A stretch of 55,787 bases of DNA from positions 1 to 55,787 of the forward strand of contig JAUSTR010000014.1 of NCBI GenBank assembly GCA_030812955.1, given 5' to 3'. Position numbers and translations under genes: made by a program. Within the stretch, counting starts at the first letter, position 1. Every line of letters starts with the position of its first letter. The notes under the pieces are model-generated. The model was not told the origin of the DNA. It saw only the letters and a list, made by a program, of their open reading frames with translations, and did no database searches. Source of the stretch: Bacillus alveayuensis. GTDB taxonomy: Bacteria > Bacillota > Bacilli > Bacillales > Aeribacillaceae. Below, piece by piece: positions 1 through 8,585 of the stretch.

Positions 1-152
1 GGGGTCAATGCGTTTCGCTCATAGTAACCGTGGCGGTGCAACGGGCGCTTGGCCCGGCAATGCGGACACTGTTTCAGAAGAGGGAAGTCGTTTTCTTTTC
101 CACGCTCTGCATACGTTTGGACGTCAATGCCAAAGTCATGAAATTGAATCAC
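1..152 (-). CDS. Partial transposase-like protein, N-terminal zinc-finger region
   Basis: Read leftwards from a GTG at 152, this frame stays open to the window edge (50 codons). It encodes VIQFHDFGIDVQTYAERG followed by a CPHC zinc knuckle and a basic stretch (RAKRPLHRHGYYER). This pattern fits the N-terminus of transposase-associated proteins common in Geobacillus genomes (DUF6431-type); that assignment is from memory of the family. A GGAGGGGAGGAGG purine run just upstream could serve as ribosome site. Only the first part is in the window, so intactness cannot be judged. It lies beyond the trailer end of array 1 and marks the left boundary of the CRISPR locus as a mobile-element zone. Confidence 0.5.
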   Translation of the reverse strand, partial: MIQFHDFGIDVQTYAERGKENDFPLLKQCPHCRAKRPLHRHGYYERNALT

Positions 153-214
153 GTCCTCCTCCCCTCCTCTGAACCGATGGATTTTTTCTTCCGAAATAAT
201 TCACAAAAAATTTA

Positions 215-260
215 GCACATTCTTTCAGAAAAGGGGAGAGGGCTTTCTGAAGGAATGTGC
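215..260 (-). terminator. Probable terminator downstream of CRISPR array 1
   Basis: A long stem pairs GCACATTC-TTTCAGAAA with TTTCTGAAGGAATGTGC. Read on the minus strand, which is the direction of array transcription, it is followed by a run of T. It is placed to end the array 1 precursor RNA. The 11-bp direct repeat TTCCGAAATAA flanks it on both sides (near 189 and 279), which could also be the scar of an insertion. Confidence 0.5.
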
Positions 261-294
261 AAAAAAATGGCTCTTTTGTTCCGAAATAAAGTGA

Positions 295-2579
295 TAATTT
301 ACACCTCATAGTTAAGATAAAAATATTCACCTGTCAGGATTTCGGTTTTCGTGAATCCATAGTTTCAATCCCTCATAGTTAAGATAAAAATTGACTTGCA
401 TTTCTCAATCACCCCCAAATAATCTAGGTTTCAATCCCTCATAGTTAAGATAAAAATATGCGTGGATGTTGGAAAATCATCCGGACGAACTATGTTTCAA
501 TCCCTCATAGTTAAGATAAAAATAATATACAATTACCAATCCGAACTTCTGTTAGTTCATTGTTTCAATCCCTCATAGTTAAGATAAAAATTTTCTATAG
601 TTATCGTCTTTTGACCGGTTTGAGTTAGTTTCAATCCCTCATAGTTATGATAAAAATACTTGCCTTTTCTCCAACCTCTAAATAGTGAATTCCAGTTTCA
701 ATCCCTCATAGTTAAGATAAAAATCCCAATCCCCGACATTGATCACCTACTACACCTCCGTTTCAATCCCTCATAGTTAAGATAAAAATGTTGATTTTGG
801 GTTATCACCGTCTGGCATTCCGCACGGTTTCAATCCCTCATAGTTAAGATAAAAATCTCAATAAAGCTAATTGGTAATCCATATCTTTTTGAGTTTCAAT
901 CCCTCATAGTTAAGATAAAAATTCGTTCTCACGTTCAATTCTCGTACTGCGAGTTACTGTTTCAATCCCTCATAGTTAAGATAAAAATACAAAGCTTTTG
1001 TTGTAATTATAAATAAATTAATATAGTTTCAATCCCTCATAGTTAAGATAAAAATCGTATCCTTGTTGATACCAAAAAGCTTTGCTGCTTCGAGTTTCAA
1101 TCCCTCATAGTTAAGATAAAAATTTCTTCTCGCTCAAAGTTTTCAAAGCTAGCATTCTGGTTTCAATCCCTCATAGTTAAGATAAAAATTTCCAGTTCTT
1201 GAATTCGTTTTTCGGATTGTGTAACGTTTCAATCCCTCATAGTTAAGATAAAAATGCGGTTTATAACGGTTTTTTTAGCCATTTCCTGCCGTTTCAATCC
1301 CTCATAGTTAAGATAAAAATATGTTTCTGTCCATCCAGCCTTATTATTTATGTGCATGTTTCAATCCCTCATAGTTAAGATAAAAATATGAATAAAGTAA
1401 TCCCTCACCATTCATTGATCGCTGGTTTCAATCCCTCATAGTTAAGATAAAAATTCGAAGGGTGCGATCTGTTAATCCTGTCTTAACGCAGTTTCAATCC
1501 CTCATAGTTAAGATAAAAATTGTAGTCCGTTGTTATCCAACGATACCCCACAGTTTGTTTCAATCCCTCATAGTTAAGATAAAAATGTTTGAGTTTGGCC
1601 ATCGTATAAACTCTTAATCCTTGTTTCAATCCCTCATAGTTAAGATAAAAATGTGGCGGAGAGCAAGACGAAATTCGTTGATATTTTTGTGTTTCAATCC
1701 CTCATAGTTAAGATAAAAATGTATTGGGTTTGAGGAAATGCACCGGGAAGGTCCAAGTTTCAATCCCTCATAGTTAAGATAAAAATGACGATAGCATCTA
1801 TGGCTTGTATAATAGCTTTTTCGTTTCAATCCCTCATAGTTAAGATAAAAATGTATCAACGGTTTTCTTTGGTTCGTTTTTTGGCAAGTTTCAATCCCTC
1901 ATAGTTAAGATAAAAATTTAAAAAACTATTGACTGATACGTTTTCGTATCATAGTTTCAATCCCTCATAGTTAAGATAAAAATTTTTCTGTTCTCGGCTC
2001 TTGGTCATTGCTCCAAAACTGTTTCAATCCCTCATAGTTAAGATAAAAATCGCATTAACGACTAAATACAGCGATGAATACTTATGTTTCAATCCCTCAT
2101 AGTTAAGATAAAAATAAAGGGAATTTATTTTTCCTTTTCCTCACCATCTTCGTTTCAATCCCTCATAGTTAAGATAAAAATGTAAATTAACCCTTTTGAA
2201 ATTTGTCAAAAATGTTTGTTTCAATCCCTCATAGTTAAGATAAAAATAAACGAGTGACACTTGATTTATCCATGTTTTTCATACGTTTCAATCCCTCATA
2301 GTTAAGATAAAAATAAATGCGATAACGCATAAAATAAAAAAAGGAGGAAGGTTTCAATCCCTCATAGTTAAGATAAAAATTTTACTCAATTGAGAAAGAA
2401 AGTCCGATACAAAAAGTTTCAATCCCTCATAGTTAAGATAAAAATTCCGTGAAGATACCAACATTCAATATCAATTGGCATGTTTCAATCCCTCATAGTT
2501 AAGATAAAAATTTGAAACACCAGGAGAAACCGGAACACCTGCAACAGCAGTTTCAATCCCTCATAGTTAAGATAAAAAT
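295..2579 (-). CRISPR. CRISPR array 1, type I-B (35 repeats, 34 spacers)
   Basis: I count 35 copies of a 30-bp repeat starting GTTTCAATCCCTCATAG and ending in AAAAAT, with spacers of 35-38 bp. The leftmost copy (295-324) has lost its first nine matching bases and the copy at 628-657 has one A-to-T change. The degenerate copy marks the trailer end, so the leader is at the right and the array is transcribed on the minus strand. There each repeat ends in ATTGAAAC, the usual 5' handle of type I-B crRNA. All repeats end in T on the plus strand, whereas array 2 repeats end in C. Spacers at 1190-1225, 1321-1357 and 1984-2020 recur in array 2. Confidence 0.98.
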
Positions 2580-2757
2580 CCCAAAAATCGTTGATAAAAT
2601 AACATTTTGATAATACTGGAAAGCAATTTATTTTAATTTTAACGAATCCGCTAAATTTTATCATTTCTTTATTTTCTTTCGATATCTTCTTACTTTCTAC
2701 TCATAAACAAATTGTCGTCGATCCCCAGGGATCAGTACACTATTTGGGGTCGACGAC
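2580..2757 (-). promoter_or_regulatory. Leader of CRISPR array 1
   Basis: This A/T-rich stretch separates the newest repeat of array 1 from the end of cas6. Next to the repeat is CCCAAAAATCGTTGATA, closely matching the same position in array 2 (CCAAAAATTTGTTGATA). At the far end a 44-nt box (2714-2757) begins GTCGTCGATCCCC and ends GGGGTCGACGAC, an inverted repeat that is also present, at equal length, in leader 2. These shared blocks probably hold the integration and promoter signals. The precise promoter is not resolved. Confidence 0.8.
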
Positions 2758-2769
2758 AAGAAAAGAAGG

Positions 2770-3516
2770 CTATTCCACAATTTCAAACATACCAAATCCT
2801 TGTGAGTTTTTAGCTCCGATGCCAACGTCATACATAAATTTTAAATAAGATAGAGGAGCTTGAATTTCATAAGTTCCATTCCACGCATTGATGCGAAAAT
2901 CTTTAAACGTTGTAACAACCTTATCTTTTTTCGTTACTTTTATCGGCTTAATGGTTACTCTCTCCGTTGGCTGCTCTTGAAAATAGGCTTGAAATTTATT
3001 GCAAAAATTTTTCTCTACCATATCAGAAAAAACAAAATCGTATGGTGAGAAAAAATGGGTCCGCTTTTCGCCGTACCGATTTTCATAAGTGCTGTAAACC
3101 GTAAGCGGCGATAGCATCCGAATTTGATAAGAACTTTTTTCAGCGATCTCTAAGGGTTTTACAGTTGCCTCCTCGATATGAATCGGCTGTCCGTTTAACA
3201 TAAATTTTTCTTTCAATAGATAATTTCGCGCTAAATCAACAATAAGCGAATCTAATATAGAGGAAACGTACCATGTTACTTGTTCAAAAAACTCGATTTT
3301 CTTCTCATGACGATGAATGCGGTATGTTCCATACAAGCGGCTAAAAGTAAACATTTTAAACCTACGCTTTTCTTTCGTATATCCGATATTATGCAAAAAA
3401 TGCGCCAGCTCAAAATCTTGAATCGAGCGATATAAAAATCCTTGCAGCACCTCCTCATAATTGATTGGCAGAATAAGCGTGCCGTTTTTTGGTCTGAATT
3501 GAATTGTAAGCCTCAT
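2770..3516 (-). CDS. cas6: CRISPR pre-crRNA endoribonuclease Cas6
   Basis: Cas6 cuts the array transcript within each repeat and leaves the ATTGAAAC handle on the crRNA. The 248-residue product has the ferredoxin-like layout of the family and the C-terminal glycine-rich loop GIGAKNSQGFGMFEI that contacts the repeat. A histidine in FLHNIGY near residue 42 is a candidate for the catalytic base, by position in the family. The start is preceded by AGGGGG at good spacing, within the 9-bp gap after cas2. In most I-B operons cas6 comes first; here it is last, next to the leader of array 1. Confidence 0.93.
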   Translation of the reverse strand: MRLTIQFRPKNGTLILPINYEEVLQGFLYRSIQDFELAHFLHNIGYTKEKRRFKMFTFSRLYGTYRIHRHEKKIEFFEQVTWYVSSILDSLIVDLARNYLLKEKFMLNGQPIHIEEATVKPLEIAEKSSYQIRMLSPLTVYSTYENRYGEKRTHFFSPYDFVFSDMVEKNFCNKFQAYFQEQPTERVTIKPIKVTKKDKVVTTFKDFRINAWNGTYEIQAPLSYLKFMYDVGIGAKNSQGFGMFEIVE

Positions 3517-3525
3517 ATGTTCCCC

Positions 3526-3789
3526 CTACAAAATGTTATCTTCTCCACCTTTGCGCAACCCCATCTCTTCTCGCTTCGAATATTTTTGCGTGCGAAAAGT
3601 ATAGAAAACAACAGAATCTACATCCGGATCCATAATGTTTGCTAGTTCTGTTTTTAGTTTTACATAGTTTGCTTCAGAAATTTCCCCTTCTAGTACCGAA
3701 TTTTGCACCCAGTATAAATACTTTCTTGCAATCTTTAATGCTTTTGCAACACGTTTTTTATCGAAATCATATACTAATATAACAAACAT
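3526..3789 (-). CDS. cas2: CRISPR spacer-acquisition protein Cas2
   Basis: Cas2 forms the Cas1-Cas2 integrase that inserts new spacers at the leader end. The 87-residue product starts MFVILVYDF, with the conserved aspartate at the end of the first strand, and contains the typical YWVQNSVLEGEIS segment and a C-terminal DSVVFYTF strand. I place the start at 3789, five codons inside the longest frame, because a TAGGTG ribosome site lies six bases upstream and the family begins there. It follows cas1 by eight bases and precedes cas6 by nine, in one operon. Confidence 0.95.
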   Translation of the reverse strand: MFVILVYDFDKKRVAKALKIARKYLYWVQNSVLEGEISEANYVKLKTELANIMDPDVDSVVFYTFRTQKYSKREEMGLRKGGEDNIL

Positions 3790-3797
3790 AGCGACAC

Positions 3798-4808
3798 CTA
3801 CCATAACGAACGATATGGTTCATACTCTTTTTCCCCTAGAAGATGCTTCTGAATTTTATAAAGTTCAAGACGAATGAGGCGACGATAGGAGACAGATTTA
3901 CCAAGATGTCGATGATTAACTGTTGTTTTCATACGTTTATCTAATTCTTCAATAAATTTTTTCCTCCCCTCTTCTGATAACAAAATTCCTTCCATATGCT
4001 TATCGAAATCTTTTTTTGTAATCATCTTTTTATTTACAAGCGTAAAAATGAGACGATCAACCATAATCGGTTTAAATATTTCTGCAACATCCAAGTTCAA
4101 CGAAAAACGTCGAAAATTCGTTGCATGTAAGAATCCAATTCGTGGATCTAGATAGGTTTTATAAATTTCACTTAGCACCATCGTATAGCAAATCTGATTT
4201 CCAAAACTAATCATCGCATTTAACCGATTGAGTGGCGGGCGCTTTGAACGCTTTTCAAACAAAAAATCTGGATTATGGTTTAAAATATCATCAAACATAC
4301 TGTAATATTTTTCACGCACATGCCCTTCTGTCGACATCATTTCTTCAACTCTCGTCCATTGTTCCAGCTTAGTACGACTTGATTGGAAATCCAAAATCAT
4401 TTCCTTAAATTTATCGTTATTAGTTTTTACGCGGTTTTGATAATATTTCAAAACTTGTATCATTTGTCCAATAGAACCGTCAATGAATTTCCGTGCTAAA
4501 GTAAGACGTTTTTCTGGATTTAAATACGCTTCTGCCTGTTTTAAAATGACGTGTCCTGCGTTTAGATGCTCGCGCGGATAAAAAGTGCCTGTGTAGTAGC
4601 CGTAATGGTTAAAATAATGGATACAAATCTGTTTTTGCGCCATTAACTCTAAGAACTTTTTCGTTACATTTACCTCTCCGAAGATGTAAATATCATTGAT
4701 GTCCTCTACAGGCAATGTACGCTTTCGCTCGGTGGTTTCGAAACAAATACTATTATCTTGGCGAAAGAGCTCGCCGCTTTGAAAAATATAGAGCGTCTTT
4801 TTCATCAT
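3798..4808 (-). CDS. cas1: CRISPR integrase Cas1 (type I-B)
   Basis: Cas1 is the metal-dependent integrase that joins prespacers to the leader-proximal repeat. The product of 336 residues has the beta-rich N-terminal domain and the all-helical C-terminal domain. Expected active-site positions are visible: glutamate in MSTEGHVREKYY, histidine in IGFLHATNFRR and an acidic residue in LDVAEIFKPI. The start MMKKTLYIF is chosen because GGAGG lies five bases upstream, and its ATGA overlaps the cas4 stop, which implies translational coupling. Together with cas4 and cas2 it forms a complete adaptation module. Confidence 0.97.
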   Translation of the reverse strand: MMKKTLYIFQSGELFRQDNSICFETTERKRTLPVEDINDIYIFGEVNVTKKFLELMAQKQICIHYFNHYGYYTGTFYPREHLNAGHVILKQAEAYLNPEKRLTLARKFIDGSIGQMIQVLKYYQNRVKTNNDKFKEMILDFQSSRTKLEQWTRVEEMMSTEGHVREKYYSMFDDILNHNPDFLFEKRSKRPPLNRLNAMISFGNQICYTMVLSEIYKTYLDPRIGFLHATNFRRFSLNLDVAEIFKPIMVDRLIFTLVNKKMITKKDFDKHMEGILLSEEGRKKFIEELDKRMKTTVNHRHLGKSVSYRRLIRLELYKIQKHLLGEKEYEPYRSLW

Positions 4809-5317
4809 GATTCCTCCGCAAAACAATATTCACGATATGCGCAACTTCGACAAAATCCAATTTTTTTCGGCTCTGGCGGAACAGGCAAGCGGGCAATGCG
4901 ACGGATATCAGCAATTGCCTCTTCCAATACTCGTTTTCCTTCTTCTGTCCATTCCACTTTTGTTACTTTCTTTTCTTTTGGAAATAAAAGCTCCCCTTTT
5001 GCCTCAATGCCCATTTTTCTCAACGTGTCAAGGTAATACAATAATTGATAGTAGGCGCTTTTTTCATATGTTGATGATTTCTTCACTTCACCGACAACAA
5101 GCGTATCCCCTTCGCGACGAATTCGGTCCACTTTGATATTGCCAATCAATAATTCTTTCTTGTTTCGTTGATAGCTTGTTTCTGAAATAAAACGACCAAT
5201 TTCAAGATTGTCATCCTCTTGGTCAGCAGCAATTTGATGCGTAATCAGCCAAACTTCACGCTTGCAGATAAAGTAGTACCAAATATGCGTGCCATTTACA
5301 TCCATTACATAGTCCAT
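4805..5317 (-). CDS. cas4: CRISPR-associated exonuclease Cas4
   Basis: Cas4 is an iron-sulphur RecB-like nuclease that trims prespacers and helps select PAM-bearing ends. The 170-residue product has one cysteine near the N-terminus (FICKREVWLI), the core motif GNIKVDRIRR then VGEVKKSS, and a C-terminal CRSCAYREYC cluster. Together these give the four cysteines expected for a 4Fe-4S site. Its start overlaps the end of cas3 by 13 bases and its stop overlaps cas1 by four. A second in-frame ATG at 5305 is possible but has no ribosome site. A Cas4 that fixes the PAM-side end fits the constant spacer ends seen in the arrays. Confidence 0.95.
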   Translation of the reverse strand: MDYVMDVNGTHIWYYFICKREVWLITHQIAADQEDDNLEIGRFISETSYQRNKKELLIGNIKVDRIRREGDTLVVGEVKKSSTYEKSAYYQLLYYLDTLRKMGIEAKGELLFPKEKKVTKVEWTEEGKRVLEEAIADIRRIARLPVPPEPKKIGFCRSCAYREYCFAEES

Positions 5318-7788
5318 GCATTCACCATCTCGCTTGAGCGAATAAGTCCATATTCGCTGTTGTAATATTGGTTTAATATATCGTTGGATAAATGAATCAT
5401 TCTCGTTTTTTCGTATAAATCCCAGTCCAGATTCTTTACAAGTTTAATTGGGGCAGAAATGACATATTGGCGCACGTCTTTTTTCAAGCGCAAATAGTTT
5501 TCGAACCGAGTTTCTAAGTCTTTCTCCTCAATCACCTGCTGAATATATTGCTGCCAAACGTTCATCGCTTGGTCATCTACCTCGACAAATACATCCACCG
5601 CTTGGTGTGCGTCTTCAATTAGTCGAAATTCGGATACATATTCCGGCTCGTTTTTGCTTCCCCGCTTATCTTTTGCGTCAAATTTTAACTCTTCTATCGC
5701 TTTTATAATTCCTTCGGAAGCAGTAAACGCTTTATTGCCTCGCACATCAGTAAAATATTGGGCAATGATATCAAAAAATTGATGCTCGGAAACTGCTGTT
5801 TTCGGTAATACTTTTTTTGCGATATTTGTATGAACAGTGCCATACACATATTGCGATTCTAGCGTTCCATCTCGTTCAATCGGCGTAATATACACCTTAC
5901 CGAGTTCATGTAATTTTCCGTTGCGATTGCAGCGTCCCGCCACTTGGACAATGGAATCAATTGGTCCTAAGTCGCGATACACCACGTCAAAATCAACATC
6001 GACTCCTGCTTCCACAACTTGCGTAGAAATAACAACGGCCTTATTCTTCTCTCTTAAAAGCTGTTTGATTTGTTCAATACGTTGCTTCCGTTCACGAGGC
6101 ACAATATTCGTAGAAAGATAGATCACGTTATAACCGCGTTCTTTTAACCATTTTTTTATCCCTTCGTAAATTTCAATCGATGTTTTAATTGTGTTCAAAA
6201 TTGTTAAATAACTTTTTCCATCTTCAAAGCGGCTTTGAAACAGTTCAATCCATTCCTTGGAACTATATGCACCTTTTTCTCCTCCTAACCAATGAAGCTC
6301 GACCCGTTCCATTTCTTTAAAAAAGTCAATTGGCTTTACCATTTCTGATTCCAAAAGTTCAACCGTTTCACCTTCTGGGAAAATAAGCGGTTGTGTTGCC
6401 GTTAACAGCAAAATTTTGCAGGAAAACAACTCTGCCATTTTGTACAATACGGAACGCAACAAAGGCCAATACTCAATCGGCACGTTTTGAATTTCGTCGA
6501 GAATGATAATACTTCCAGTAATTTGGTGAAATTTTTTTAACGCGCGGTTTTCATAGCCAATCAATGTATGAAACAATTGCACAAACGTCGTGACAATCAG
6601 CTCTGCCTCCCAGCTTTCCGTCAGCAACAACGCCTTGCGAAGAGGCAATTCCTCGTTTTCAGTTCTGTACTGAAAAGTAGATAAGTGATGATGCTTTACT
6701 AAATATCGTTGTTCATTTGCGTAAAAATCAGCCAACTGGCTTAACAAATCACGAATCACTTTTTCATTTTGGTCGATGACGCTTGTAAACGGCAAAGCGT
6801 AAATAATTTTGGGTGAATAGCCATCCTGTCGTTCTGCTTGCTCACGCCATTTTAAAGCAACGGAAAAAGACAGCAACGTTTTTCCCGCTCCAGTCGGTGC
6901 TGTTAGAGTAAATAGACGTTGCTCTGGTTTTGTTTCAGAAAGTTTTTCAATTCGCTCCATAACGACGTTGTACATCCGGTTGCGCCATCCGTTTGTCCCT
7001 TCTGTCACTTCCACATCAAAATTCGCTCGACGATACTGGTCAACAAGATGTGCTGGAATGTAAACGCGCGGCTTTCGTTCAATATTTGCCGCCGATAATT
7101 TGTCAGCATCGATGAGTACCGAATATAACAACAACGCATAATAGTAAAGTTCCTGCGTCAGTTCTTGTTTTCTTCGTTTGCTTATCAAGTAATATTGACG
7201 GTAAATCTCATCGAATGCTTTTTCATAATCTTGAAGAAAATGATGAAGTTCATCAGAAAGAAACAGCGGAATGGAAAGCTCGCACCATAAAGAAGATAAA
7301 TCGTCAATAATGAAGGAAGCATGTTTCTTAATATCATCTATTTGACGTTTTAACGTGATGACCCGATAATGCAGCGAATCTTGAACAGTATTTTCAACAA
7401 TATAACGCGACTTTGTTACATCTAAGGAAACGTCGCGCAAATTCCCATGGTGGTGCATAACGACAAAGTAACCTAATAATGGAGCAAACTCAGACCACGA
7501 AGCATTTAAGTTCGTCGTATGGCGTAAAAGGTGAGCGGCAAACACAGCGGAAATAAAAGAATGGTGATGCAAATCTCCGCTCTCTTCACCTGTTTTTAGA
7601 TAATTCTGAAAGTATGATAAATATTTACCGAAATCGTGCGTCACCGCAACGATTTTGCTGATATATTCAAGCGCTTTCCGATTTTCGTCAGACAACGGCA
7701 CATGCTTCAGCATATCTTGTGAATATTCGTAAACTTCCTTTAAATGCACAGTCAATTTTTTCTCTGGATGATTATGAGACAAATACAT
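5305..7788 (-). CDS. cas3: CRISPR helicase-nuclease Cas3 (HD + DExH)
   Basis: Cas3 is recruited by target-bound Cascade and degrades the target DNA processively. The 827-residue product begins with an HD nuclease domain: histidine near 15, the HD pair in VTHDFGKY near 51-52, and HHH clusters near 73 and 112. The superfamily 2 helicase follows with Walker A TAPTGAGKT near 297-304, DEIQ near 431, TAT near 463 and motif VI QVAGRCNRNG near 617. I use the ATG at 7788 because AGGGGGTG lies just upstream and the next longer start has none. It ends over the start of cas4. A strong hairpin lies between cas5 and this gene. Confidence 0.96.
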   Translation of the reverse strand: MYLSHNHPEKKLTVHLKEVYEYSQDMLKHVPLSDENRKALEYISKIVAVTHDFGKYLSYFQNYLKTGEESGDLHHHSFISAVFAAHLLRHTTNLNASWSEFAPLLGYFVVMHHHGNLRDVSLDVTKSRYIVENTVQDSLHYRVITLKRQIDDIKKHASFIIDDLSSLWCELSIPLFLSDELHHFLQDYEKAFDEIYRQYYLISKRRKQELTQELYYYALLLYSVLIDADKLSAANIERKPRVYIPAHLVDQYRRANFDVEVTEGTNGWRNRMYNVVMERIEKLSETKPEQRLFTLTAPTGAGKTLLSFSVALKWREQAERQDGYSPKIIYALPFTSVIDQNEKVIRDLLSQLADFYANEQRYLVKHHHLSTFQYRTENEELPLRKALLLTESWEAELIVTTFVQLFHTLIGYENRALKKFHQITGSIIILDEIQNVPIEYWPLLRSVLYKMAELFSCKILLLTATQPLIFPEGETVELLESEMVKPIDFFKEMERVELHWLGGEKGAYSSKEWIELFQSRFEDGKSYLTILNTIKTSIEIYEGIKKWLKERGYNVIYLSTNIVPRERKQRIEQIKQLLREKNKAVVISTQVVEAGVDVDFDVVYRDLGPIDSIVQVAGRCNRNGKLHELGKVYITPIERDGTLESQYVYGTVHTNIAKKVLPKTAVSEHQFFDIIAQYFTDVRGNKAFTASEGIIKAIEELKFDAKDKRGSKNEPEYVSEFRLIEDAHQAVDVFVEVDDQAMNVWQQYIQQVIEEKDLETRFENYLRLKKDVRQYVISAPIKLVKNLDWDLYEKTRMIHLSNDILNQYYNSEYGLIRSSEMVNAWTM

Positions 7789-7812
7789 ATGCTTCACCCC
7801 CTTGGAAAACAA

Positions 7813-7836
7813 GGCAGCGGTGGTTTCACCGCTGCC
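7813..7836 (-). other. Strong hairpin in the cas5-cas3 gap
   Basis: A perfect 10-bp stem, GGCAGCGGTG paired with CACCGCTGCC around a four-base loop, begins at the stop codon of cas5 and ends 24 bases before the cas3 start. On the transcript it is followed by TTGTTTTCC, a weak U-rich tail. It could lower read-through into cas3 or be an RNA processing or stability element that gives Cascade genes more mRNA than cas3-cas4-cas1-cas2-cas6. Confidence 0.75.
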
Positions 7837-8570
7837 TACATAAATAAAACATTTTCTTTTTCTTCCCCATAAGCAACGGCTACATATGGTACAGCCGGAA
7901 TAGCGATTAATTGTCGCGATTGTTCAAATAAGTAATAATCGGTTTCGTAAATCATCCTCTCACTCGTAAACTGGCGTGTCATGAATTCCTTTAAAAAGCG
8001 AGTTTCGCTTGAAAATTGCATAGAACGTTCACGCAAATCAGGAATTCGCACAACAGAATGAATAGGCACCAAATCATTACTTTCCTTTAGCATTCCTTCT
8101 GCTTCGGCAACCCATTTCAACTGTCCGAGTAATTCAGAAAGTCCTAAATACGGCGGATAAACGTATCGACTTGACTGTATTCGCTGTTTCACGTTTTCAT
8201 AAATGGATGGATCACGGTGGGAAAAATAAATGCGATACCGCAAATTGGCTTCATCTCCCCCGGGAAGCACAAATTCAAGAGGAATTTGCGTATGTCCTTT
8301 TTTGTTGTTTAGGTCAGATACTGATTCTACGAGCATGTAATTTACTGTTTGCATCACTTTCCGAATCGGCACGCGCACCGATATTGCAATTTGACATTGA
8401 TTCGGTGAAAACACTTCATAATAACTGTCACGCTCCATCCCTAAAATACCAGCGAGCATTCCAACAATTGTCGTTCGTGATGGAAAGGAGTACGAAAGAG
8501 AAGATGAGTTCGTATCGATTTTTCGGAAATGTCCCATCTTCCCGATAAGATCAAAAATAAGTATCTTCAT
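7836..8570 (-). CDS. cas5b: Cascade subunit Cas5 (type I-B)
   Basis: Cas5 caps the 5' handle of the crRNA in the type I-B effector complex. The product of 244 residues begins MKILIFDLIGKMGHFRK, followed by SLSYSFPSRTTIVGMLAGILGM, the typical Cas5 N-terminal fold segment with its thumb region. I place the start at the ATG 8570, which has AAGGGTG six bases upstream; a GTG three codons earlier lies inside that ribosome site. The gene follows cas7 by about 15 bases. Its stop codon abuts the hairpin that precedes cas3. Confidence 0.93.
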   Translation of the reverse strand: MKILIFDLIGKMGHFRKIDTNSSSLSYSFPSRTTIVGMLAGILGMERDSYYEVFSPNQCQIAISVRVPIRKVMQTVNYMLVESVSDLNNKKGHTQIPLEFVLPGGDEANLRYRIYFSHRDPSIYENVKQRIQSSRYVYPPYLGLSELLGQLKWVAEAEGMLKESNDLVPIHSVVRIPDLRERSMQFSSETRFLKEFMTRQFTSERMIYETDYYLFEQSRQLIAIPAVPYVAVAYGEEKENVLFM

Positions 8571-8585
8571 AAACGTCACCCTTTT

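Noticed and set aside
1626-1859. Open frames inside the CRISPR arrays, with repeated FYLNYEGLK-like peptides (also 12311-12496 and 14676-14858)
   Set aside because: These are translations of the CRISPR repeat itself; there is no ribosome site and the arrays are non-coding.
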